A stretch of 5,244 nucleotides of DNA. Origin: an uncultured Haloferula sp. (GTDB lineage: Bacteria; Verrucomicrobiota; Verrucomicrobiae; Verrucomicrobiales; Akkermansiaceae). Location: the NCBI GenBank assembly GCA_946885645.1, contig CAMPGU010000291.1, positions 1 to 5,244 on the forward strand. Direction: 5' to 3'. A model generated the notes under the pieces. That model did not search any database. It saw nothing but the letters and a program-made list of their open reading frames with translations, and was not told the origin of the DNA. Below, piece by piece: positions 1-5,244 of this stretch (positions within the stretch are counted from its first letter, which is position 1; each line of letters starts with the position of its first letter). The position numbers were made by a program, and so were the translations under genes.

Positions 1-1269
1 CTCGTGCTGCTTGCCTTGGCGACCGCTGCCATCGGCCAGCAAGGCGCTCCCGCCACCGCGACGACCCCGCCTATCGCCATCGCGCCCCCCGCCGCGGCTC
101 CGGCTCCGGCGGTTGAGAAACCCGCCGAAGCGTCCGCCGAGAAGCCGGCGCCGGATCCGCTGAAGGAGGAGCAGGAAAAGCTGAGTTTCGAGAACAATCT
201 CGCCGCAGAGAAACTGAAAGCCGAAACCAATGCCATCCGCGCCGAAATCACCCGGCTGAAGATGGAGAAGGAGCTCCTGACCGAGAAGCTGGCGCTGGAG
301 GCGGTGAAGCGCCAGGCCGCCCAAGAAGGAGAAATGGCGAAGATGGAAGAGGAGCGCGCCAAGCTGGCCCGCGATACGGAGGTCGCCAAAGCCCGTGCCG
401 AATTCCTGACTCACGAACTGAAGGCGGTTCAAAGCGAGTCCGGCATCGAGATCGGCAAGCTTCAGAATCAGATTTCGGCGTTCGAGATGGAGCAAAAGCG
501 GAAAGCTTATGCCGACGCCAAGCCGGTGTATCTTGAAAATCCGCTCCGGGAGGACGGCACGCTGGTGATCTCCGACCGCCGCATCGCCCTTAACGGCCTG
601 ATCACGATGGCGACCGCGGACCACATCACGGACCGCATCGACTTCTTCAACAACGCGGACCGGAAGATGCCGATTTTCATCGTCATCGACCAGTCGCCCG
701 GCGGCTCCGTCATGGCCGGCTACCGCATCCTGAAGGCGATGGAATCCAGCGATGCTCCGGTGCATGTCGTCGTGAAATCCTTCGCCGCCTCCATGGCCGC
801 GGGAATCACCACTTTGGCCAAGGAATCCTACTGCTATCCCAACGCGATCATCCTGCACCACCAGATCAGCTCCACTCTCTTCGGCCAATTGAACCTGACC
901 GAGCAGGCGGAAGTCGTGAAGGAGAGCCAGCGCTGGTGGACCCGCCTTGCCACCCCGGTCGCCCAGAAAATGGGCATCAGCACGGATGAATTCATCAAGC
1001 GGATGTACGCGCACAATTCCTCCGGCGATTGGAGTGAGTTCGGCGAGGACGCTCAGAAGCTGAAGTGGGTGAACCACATTGTGCGCGGTATCGAGGAATC
1101 TTCTTTTACCAAGAATCCGGATGCGTCCCCCCCTGCTCCCAAGCCTGTCGTCACCGCATTGGCGGAAGAAGTGGATGCAAACGGGCGGCCCTTCGCCTAC
1201 TTGCCGCGCCTGACGCCGAAGGACGTCTATTTCCTCTACAACCCGGATCGCTACTACCGCATGCGCTGA
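1..1269 (+). CDS. Exported coiled-coil protein with ClpP-like serine protease domain (5' end missing)
   Basis: The frame is open from base 1 and ends at TGA 1267-1269. A GTG at 4 could serve as a start, but the first residues (LVLLALATAAIGQ) look like the hydrophobic core and cleavage region of a signal peptide with no basic n-region, so I infer the start lies upstream. Residues below count from the GTG. Order: end of signal peptide (1-10), Ala/Pro-rich linker (about 15-50), charged coiled coil rich in Glu/Lys/Ala (about 52-170), ClpP/crotonase-type fold (about 175-365), then a Pro-containing linker and Tyr-rich tail (399-421). Seen motifs: SPGG at 231-234 (oxyanion region in ClpP), AASMA with Ser263, HHQ with His286, and Asp342, which falls at the same distance before the domain end as the ClpP triad Asp. 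This supports an active serine peptidase of family S14 type. The signal peptide implies it acts outside the cytoplasm, away from ClpX/ClpA. Substrate and partners are unknown. It is separated from pyc by a terminator, so it is not in that operon. An SppA-like role is possible, but the AASMA and HQ motifs fit ClpP better. Confidence 0.9.
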   Translation, partial: LVLLALATAAIGQQGAPATATTPPIAIAPPAAAPAPAVEKPAEASAEKPAPDPLKEEQEKLSFENNLAAEKLKAETNAIRAEITRLKMEKELLTEKLALEAVKRQAAQEGEMAKMEEERAKLARDTEVAKARAEFLTHELKAVQSESGIEIGKLQNQISAFEMEQKRKAYADAKPVYLENPLREDGTLVISDRRIALNGLITMATADHITDRIDFFNNADRKMPIFIVIDQSPGGSVMAGYRILKAMESSDAPVHVVVKSFAASMAAGITTLAKESYCYPNAIILHHQISSTLFGQLNLTEQAEVVKESQRWWTRLATPVAQKMGISTDEFIKRMYAHNSSGDWSEFGEDAQKLKWVNHIVRGIEESSFTKNPDASPPAPKPVVTALAEEVDANGRPFAYLPRLTPKDVYFLYNPDRYYRMR

Positions 1270-1296
1270 ACCGAGCTCCTGCGTTCGGCTTTGTGA

Positions 1297-1330
1297 AGGC
1301 CCCGGTGGTTCCACCGGGGCTTCTTTTTTC
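1297..1330 (+). terminator. Intrinsic (Rho-independent) terminator of the ClpP-like gene
   Basis: GCCCCGGTGG at 1299-1308 and CCACCGGGGC at 1311-1320 are perfect 10-base complements. In RNA this gives a 9-bp GC-rich stem with a GUUC tetraloop. A-U and G-U pairs extend the base at 1297-1298/1321-1322. A run of six T (1324-1329) follows within three bases. It starts 27 bases after the stop codon, which is the expected place, and it separates this transcript from pyc. Confidence 0.9.
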
Positions 1331-1387
1331 ACTGAAGACCTGTCTCGCGGCGGCGCCCGGCGGACTGCCATGCGGTGCGCCCTCAAT

Positions 1388-1435
1388 GCTCCGGAGCGAC
1401 TTCACGCGTGCAATGCCACGTGCCGAATTCGGCAC
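1388..1435. repeat. Cluster of perfect short palindromes
   Basis: Within 48 bases there are four perfect palindromes: GCTCCGGAGC (1388-1397), CACGCGTG (1403-1410), CACGTG (1417-1422) and the 16-base GTGCCGAATTCGGCAC (1420-1435), whose first bases overlap the third. The 16-base one is long enough to be a dimeric-protein binding site. They lie 240-290 bases before pyc, downstream of the previous terminator, so a regulatory role for pyc is possible but unproven. None is followed by a T-run, so these are not terminators. Confidence 0.5.
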
Positions 1436-1452
1436 CTCCCGGAAAAAATGAA

Positions 1453-1514
1453 GCGGCCCGATCGACTAGCCCCCGGAAAAACCCAAAAACCGGTGAACTC
1501 CTCAATCGGGCCGC
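1453..1514 (+). promoter_or_regulatory. Long-range stem in the pyc upstream region (candidate structured leader)
   Basis: GCGGCCCGAT (1453-1462) is perfectly complementary to ATCGGGCCGC (1505-1514). After a 1x1 mismatch, two further pairs (1464-1465 with 1502-1503) extend the stem. The enclosed segment has two A-runs separated by CCC and bracketed by CCGG (1473-1476 and 1490-1493), which can form a small inner hairpin. If transcribed, it would form a closed, multi-part RNA fold about 160 bases before the pyc start. I do not recognise it as a known riboswitch class. It could equally be DNA-level dyad symmetry or chance in GC-rich sequence. Confidence 0.35.
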
Positions 1515-1563
1515 CTACTATTGTCGCGACGCCGAAGGATTACCAGCGAACCGAACCCGCGTC

Positions 1564-1583
1564 AAGCTTTTTCGGAAAAGTTT
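1564..1583 (+). promoter_or_regulatory. AT-rich hairpin in the pyc leader
   Basis: AAGCTTTT (1564-1571) pairs with AAAAGTTT (1576-1583) across a TCGG tetraloop, with one G-U pair. It is followed by TTTC-TTCA-GAAA (1581-1592), which can form a small alternative hairpin sharing three bases with the first. This is the most AT-rich stretch of the intergenic region. It lies about 90 bases before the start codon. It lacks the GC stem and clean T-run of an intrinsic terminator. Its role is unknown; it may simply be leader structure or promoter DNA. Confidence 0.3.
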
Positions 1584-1660
1584 CTTCAGAAAATTTCGAG
1601 GTCGGGGATGGAGGCCCGGGTTGTCACCTTTCCCCTTGGCCGATTCCGTGGCGCTCCGTT

Positions 1661-1666
1661 AGGAAA
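1661..1666 (+). promoter_or_regulatory. Ribosome binding site of pyc
   Basis: AGGAAA lies 8 bases before the ATG at 1675 and is a good Shine-Dalgarno match. An in-frame TAG at 1660-1662 directly upstream rules out any longer form of the protein, so the ATG at 1675 is the start. Confidence 0.8.
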
Positions 1667-1674
1667 TCACCCGC

Positions 1675-4600
1675 ATGCCGCAACCCAAGACCGACAAGCT
1701 CCTCGCCGCGAACCGCGGTGAAATCGCCATCCGCATTTTTCGCGCCGCGAACGAACTCGGCCTGCGCACCGTTTCGATCTTCGCGGAAGAAGACCGCTTC
1801 TCCCGCCACCGCTTCAAGGCGGACGAGGCCTACCAGCTCGACAAGGACAAGGGCCCCGTGGGTGCCTACCTGGACGTGGAGGGCATCGTGGCGCTTGCGA
1901 AGTCGAAGGGTGTGACGCTTGTGCATCCCGGCTATGGTTTCCTGTCGGAAAATGCGGCCTTTGCACGTGCCTGCGCGCGGGAGGGCATGACTTTCGTGGG
2001 TCCCTCCCCCGAGCTGCTGGAAAACATGGGCGACAAGACCGCGGCGCGCACGCTGGCAGCGAAGTTCAACGTCCCCACCCTGCCCGGCACCGAGGAGCCC
2101 CTAACCGATCCCGAAGCGGCGATGAAGGCGGCGAAAGCGATCGGCTTCCCCCTGATCATCAAAGCGGCTTTCGGCGGCGGCGGGCGCGGGATGCGCGTGG
2201 TGGACAAGCCGGAGAATCTGGCCGGCCTGCTGGCAGAGGCGCAGAACGAGGCCCTGAACGCGTTCGGCAATGCCGCCGTTTTCCTGGAGCGCTACATTTC
2301 CCGCGCCAAGCACATCGAGGTGCAGATCCTCGGCGACCAGCACGGCAATGTGGTGCACCTGCATGAGCGGGATTGCTCGGTGCAGCGCCGTTACCAGAAG
2401 GTGGTGGAGATCGCGCCCTCCGTGGAACTCGATCCGAAGGTGCGCAAGGACCTCTGCGATGCCGCCGTGGCCCTGGCCAAGGGGATCGGCTACAACAACG
2501 CGGGCACGGTCGAATTCCTCTACGACATGGACCGCAAGGACTGGTTCTTCATCGAGATGAACCCGCGGATCCAGGTGGAGCACACCGTGACGGAGTGCGT
2601 CACGGGCATCGATCTGGTGCGCTCGCAGATCCTCGTCGCGAAAGGCTTCCCTCTCACCGGCAAGGAGATCGCGATTCCCGCGCAGGATGAGATTCCCTGC
2701 AACGGCTACGCCATCCAGTGCCGCATCACGACCGAGGACCCGGAACGCGGTTTCGCCCCGGATTACGGCCGGATTCTGAACTACCGCTCCGCCGCCGGCT
2801 TCGGCATCCGCCTCGATGCGGGCTCGGGTGATGCGGGCTCGGTGATCACGCCCTTCTATGACTCCATGCTGGTGAAGCTGACGGCGATGGGCCGGGACTT
2901 CGAGACCGCCTGCGTGCGCATGGACCGTGCGCTGCGGGAATTCCGCATCCGCGGCGTGAAGACGAATATCCCCTTCTTGGAAAACGTCATCCGCGACGAG
3001 ACCTTCCGGGCGGGCCAAGCGCACACGAAGCTGATCGACACCAAGCCGGAGCTGCTCAAGTTCAAGGCCAAGCGCGACCGCGCGACCAAGCTGCTTTCCT
3101 ACCTCTCCGACATCACCGTCAATGGCAACACCACCGCCAAAGGCTGGAAGCCGGAGAAACCGATCCTGAATCCCCGCGTGCCGCAGCCGCCGGTGAAGAC
3201 CTTCGAGGGTAGCCGCGAGATCCTGCTCCAGAAGGGGCCGGAGGCCTTCGCGAAATGGATCCGTGACGAAAAGCGCCTGCTGATCACGGACACCTCGATG
3301 CGCGATGCGCACCAGTCCCTGATCGCCACGCGCATGCGCACGCTGGACATGCTGCGGATCGCGGAAGCTTATGCACAAGGATTGCCGGACCTGTTCTCGC
3401 TGGAGATGTGGGGCGGGGCGACCTTCGACACGGCGATGCGTTTCCTGAAGGAAGATCCCTGGGACCGCCTGCGCCGCCTGCGGGAGAAGGTGCCGGGGAT
3501 CCTCTTCCAGATGCTCTTCCGCGGCTCGAATGCCGTGGGATATTCAAACTACCCTGACAACGTGGTAGCGGGTTTCGTGAAGCATTCCGCGGACGCGGGG
3601 ATGGATATTTTCCGGATCTTCGACTCGCTGAACTACCTGCCGAACATGCAGGTGGCCATGGAAGCCGTGCGCGATCACGGCAAGGCCCTCTGCGAAGCGG
3701 CGATCTGCTACACCGGTGACATCCTGGACTCGAAGCGCGACAAGTTTTCGCTGAAATACTACGTCGCGAAGGCAAAGGAGCTGGAGAAAATGGGCGCACA
3801 CATCCTTGCCATCAAGGATATGGCAGGCCTCTGCAAGCCGCAGGCCGCTTACAATCTGGTGGACGCGCTGAAACAGGAAATTTCGATCCCGATCCATTTC
3901 CACACGCACGACACCTCCGGGCTCAATGCCGCCTCGGTGATCGCCGCGACCCGCGCCGGGGTGGATATCGTGGATCTGGCGATCGCTTCCATGTCCGGCT
4001 CCACCTCGCAGCCGAACCTCAACTCGGTGTGCGCCGCCCTCGCCAACTCCGACCGCGACCCGGGGCTCTCCATGGACACGCTGAACCTCGTGTCCGACTA
4101 TTGGGAAGAGGTGCTGGCGCAGTACAAGCCTTTCGACTCCGCGCCGCGCGCGGGCACGGCGGAAGTGTACGAGCACGAGATGCCCGGCGGCCAATACACG
4201 AACCTGCGCGAGCAGGCGAACGCGATGGGCCTGGGCCACCGCTGGCGCGAGATCGCGCGGACTTATGCGGATGTGAACCAGCTCTTCGGCGACATCGTGA
4301 AGGTGACCCCGTCGTCAAAGGTGGTCGGAGACATGGCCATGTTCCTCATCACCCGCGGCATCAAGGCGGCGGACGTGCCGAAGCTGAAGCCCGGCTCGAT
4401 CGACTGGCCGGAAAGCGTGATCGACATGCTGGCCGGCGGCCTCGGCCAACCCGACGGCGGATGGCCCGCGGACGTGCAGAAAGTGGTGCTGGGTAACAAG
4501 CCCTCCACCACCCAGCGCCCCGGCGATCTGGCCGAGCCTGTCGATCTGGAGGCGACCCGCGAGAAGGTGGCGAAGAAGATCGGCCGCCAGGTGGATGACG

Positions 4601-5127
4601 ATGATCTTTACTCGCACCTGATGTATCCGCAGGTCTTCGCGGAGTTCGTGGAATTCCGGAAGAAATACGACGACCTCAGCGGCCTGGCCACGCCCGCCTT
4701 CTTCTACGGCATGCACGCCGGGGAGGAAGTGGAAGTGGAGATCGATCCCGGAAAGACGCTCTTCGTGAAGCTCGTTTCCATCGGCGATGCGGACGCGGAC
4801 GGCCAGCGCACGCTCTTCTACGAGCTGAACGGCATGCCCCGCGAAAGCGTGATCACGGACAAATCCCGCGTGAGCGTCACCAAGGCCGCGCGCGTGAAGG
4901 GCGACCCCGAAGACCCCGCCCAAGCCTGCGCACCCATGCCGGGCATGGTCACCGAAGTCGCCGTTTCCCCCGGCCAGGAAGTGAAGGCGGGCGACAAGCT
5001 GATTGTCCTGGAAGCCATGAAGATGCTCACCACCGTCAGCGCCTCCGCCGATGGCGTGGTGAAGGAGATCCTGGTGAAGAAGGGAGATCAGGTGGATAGC
5101 GACGATCTGCTGGCGAAGCTGGAGTGA
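1675..5127 (+). CDS. pyc: Pyruvate carboxylase, single-chain biotin enzyme
   Basis: Converts pyruvate, bicarbonate and ATP to oxaloacetate in the cytoplasm, refilling the TCA cycle and feeding gluconeogenesis. At 1150 residues it has the usual length and domain order of full-length pyruvate carboxylases. Biotin carboxylase (about 6-455): ANRGEIAIR at 12-20, glycine loop GGGGRGM at 167-173, and EMNPRIQVEHTVTE at 294-307 with catalytic-type Arg298. Allosteric linker (about 456-530): Arg424, Arg426 and Arg469 sit where acetyl-CoA-contacting arginines occur in the Rhizobium etli enzyme, so acetyl-CoA activation is inferred. Carboxyltransferase (about 531-1065): DTSMRDAHQSL at 539-549; metal ligands Asp544, His743 and His745; Lys714 in IKDMAGL for the carbamylated ligand; Thr878 in VTPSSKVVGD for biotin proton transfer. 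Biotin carrier (about 1083-1150): EAMKM with biotinyl-Lys1116, so it needs a biotin protein ligase elsewhere in the genome. Every key residue I looked for is present, with no frameshift. The PYC tetramerisation region and complete carboxyltransferase distinguish it from acetyl- or propionyl-CoA carboxylase subunits and from oxaloacetate decarboxylase. It appears monocistronic. Confidence 0.98.
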   Translation: MPQPKTDKLLAANRGEIAIRIFRAANELGLRTVSIFAEEDRFSRHRFKADEAYQLDKDKGPVGAYLDVEGIVALAKSKGVTLVHPGYGFLSENAAFARACAREGMTFVGPSPELLENMGDKTAARTLAAKFNVPTLPGTEEPLTDPEAAMKAAKAIGFPLIIKAAFGGGGRGMRVVDKPENLAGLLAEAQNEALNAFGNAAVFLERYISRAKHIEVQILGDQHGNVVHLHERDCSVQRRYQKVVEIAPSVELDPKVRKDLCDAAVALAKGIGYNNAGTVEFLYDMDRKDWFFIEMNPRIQVEHTVTECVTGIDLVRSQILVAKGFPLTGKEIAIPAQDEIPCNGYAIQCRITTEDPERGFAPDYGRILNYRSAAGFGIRLDAGSGDAGSVITPFYDSMLVKLTAMGRDFETACVRMDRALREFRIRGVKTNIPFLENVIRDETFRAGQAHTKLIDTKPELLKFKAKRDRATKLLSYLSDITVNGNTTAKGWKPEKPILNPRVPQPPVKTFEGSREILLQKGPEAFAKWIRDEKRLLITDTSMRDAHQSLIATRMRTLDMLRIAEAYAQGLPDLFSLEMWGGATFDTAMRFLKEDPWDRLRRLREKVPGILFQMLFRGSNAVGYSNYPDNVVAGFVKHSADAGMDIFRIFDSLNYLPNMQVAMEAVRDHGKALCEAAICYTGDILDSKRDKFSLKYYVAKAKELEKMGAHILAIKDMAGLCKPQAAYNLVDALKQEISIPIHFHTHDTSGLNAASVIAATRAGVDIVDLAIASMSGSTSQPNLNSVCAALANSDRDPGLSMDTLNLVSDYWEEVLAQYKPFDSAPRAGTAEVYEHEMPGGQYTNLREQANAMGLGHRWREIARTYADVNQLFGDIVKVTPSSKVVGDMAMFLITRGIKAADVPKLKPGSIDWPESVIDMLAGGLGQPDGGWPADVQKVVLGNKPSTTQRPGDLAEPVDLEATREKVAKKIGRQVDDDDLYSHLMYPQVFAEFVEFRKKYDDLSGLATPAFFYGMHAGEEVEVEIDPGKTLFVKLVSIGDADADGQRTLFYELNGMPRESVITDKSRVSVTKAARVKGDPEDPAQACAPMPGMVTEVAVSPGQEVKAGDKLIVLEAMKMLTTVSASADGVVKEILVKKGDQVDSDDLLAKLE

Positions 5128-5170
5128 GGTTCCCTTTCCGCCGGGAGATTCCGAGAGGGTCGTTTGCGGT

Positions 5171-5187
5171 GTCGCCGCGGGGGCGAC
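5171..5187 (+). other. GC-rich hairpin downstream of pyc
   Basis: GTCGCC (5171-5176) and GGCGAC (5182-5187) form a 6-bp stem with a 5-base loop, 43 bases after the pyc stop. No T-run follows, so it is not a standard intrinsic terminator. A weaker 7-bp stem (5132-5138 with 5153-5159, one G-U pair) lies between it and the stop codon. No convincing terminator for pyc is visible, so termination may be Rho-dependent or may occur beyond the window. Confidence 0.3.
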
Positions 5188-5203
5188 GGCGCATGCCAAA
5201 GAG

Positions 5204-5235
5204 TTGAACTCATTTGAACAAGTGTTCACTTGACA
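5204..5235 (+). promoter_or_regulatory. Candidate operator overlapping a -35 box for a gene beyond the right edge
   Basis: TTGACA at 5230-5235 is an exact -35 consensus; its -10 would fall past the window end. Just upstream are two overlapping dyads: TGAACA-AG-TGTTCA (5215-5228) and CAAGTG-TT-CACTTG (5219-5232), the second overlapping the -35. TTGAAC also occurs twice, at 5204 and 5214, exactly 10 bases apart (one helical turn). This layout is typical of a repressor site blocking RNA polymerase. GAAC-AAGT-GTTC also fits the core of the Gram-positive LexA box. TetR-type repressors are an equally good guess. GAGGA at 5240-5244 could be the ribosome binding site of the next gene, in which case TTGACA would not be its -35. 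Confidence 0.45.
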
Positions 5236-5244
5236 AAATGAGGA

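Larger units (their letters stand above)
1331..1674. other. Intergenic region upstream of pyc, no convincing gene
   Basis: About 345 bases lie between the terminator and the pyc start. The open frames here (starting at 1370, 1375 and 1521) have no ribosome binding site I can see. Their products are Arg/Ser/Pro-rich and read either into or against pyc, as expected for chance frames in GC-rich DNA. The region holds the pyc promoter and leader by position. A possible but weak -10 is TACTAT at 1516-1521, with GTGAAC at 1493-1498 seventeen bases upstream (4/6 and about 3/6 to consensus), which I do not consider decisive. The left half is rich in palindromes, and the right half (about 1560-1600) is distinctly AT-rich compared with the flanking genes. 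Confidence 0.6.

Noticed and set aside
1065..1451. 128-residue + strand open frame overlapping the ClpP-like gene end
   Set aside because: It runs through the protease C-terminus and the intrinsic terminator in another frame, and its composition is not protein-like.
1370..1915. 181-residue + strand open frame spanning the intergenic region into pyc
   Set aside because: No ribosome binding site is visible, the product is Arg/Ser/Thr/Pro-rich, and it overlaps 240 bases of pyc in another frame. The pyc reading is unambiguous.
2101..3378. 425-residue open frame on the minus strand inside pyc
   Set aside because: It lies antisense to strongly conserved biotin carboxylase and carboxyltransferase coding sequence. 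Its His/Arg/Leu/Val-rich product without recognisable motifs is typical of a GC-rich shadow frame.
3544..4239. 231-residue minus-strand open frame inside pyc
   Set aside because: It mirrors the metal-binding carboxyltransferase core on the other strand and shows no motif of its own.
1675..5127. pyc gene as acetyl-CoA/propionyl-CoA carboxylase or oxaloacetate decarboxylase alpha subunit
   Set aside because: A full biotin carboxylase, a pyruvate-type carboxyltransferase (RDAHQS, IKDMAG, HFHTHD) and a carrier domain in one chain of 1150 residues fit only pyruvate carboxylase.
4315..5229. 304-residue minus-strand open frame over the pyc 3' end
   Set aside because: It is antisense to the conserved carboxyltransferase C-terminal part and the biotin carrier domain. 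The product is Gly/His/Leu-rich with no domain signature, so it is explained as a shadow.
5238..5244. ATG at 5238 as the start of a new gene
   Set aside because: There is no Shine-Dalgarno sequence at a suitable distance upstream, and the window ends after two codons. GAGGA at 5240-5244 looks more like a ribosome binding site for a later start.

Overview
The window comes from a GC-rich bacterial chromosome. Gene content and protein character suggest a Verrucomicrobiota-like organism (for example the Luteolibacter/Haloferula neighbourhood). That placement is an inference from an exported coiled-coil ClpP-like protease next to a single-chain pyruvate carboxylase. There is no rRNA or other marker to confirm it.

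Layout, left to right, all genes on the + strand: (1) positions 1-1269 hold the 3' part of a gene for an exported protein with a Pro/Ala-rich linker, a long charged coiled coil and a ClpP-type serine protease fold with an apparently intact Ser-His-Asp triad. The true start lies upstream of the window. (2) A strong intrinsic terminator at 1297-1330 ends that unit. (3) About 345 bases without a convincing gene (1331-1674) contain a cluster of perfect palindromes, a long-range inverted repeat and an AT-rich hairpin, followed by the ribosome binding site of the next gene. (4) Positions 1675-5127 hold a complete 1150-residue pyruvate carboxylase with biotin carboxylase, carboxyltransferase and biotin carrier domains in one chain. 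(5) Positions 5128-5244 are non-coding. They end in a dyad that looks like an operator overlapping a consensus -35 hexamer, so another regulated gene probably begins just past the right edge.

The two genes look transcriptionally independent and have no obvious shared pathway. Pyruvate carboxylase is central anaplerotic metabolism in the cytoplasm. The protease is probably periplasmic or envelope-associated. I see no mobile element, CRISPR array, tRNA or rRNA, and no clear evidence of a new multi-gene system. The points most worth a second look are the exported ClpP-like protease architecture, the palindrome-rich leader of pyc, and the operator-like site at the right edge.
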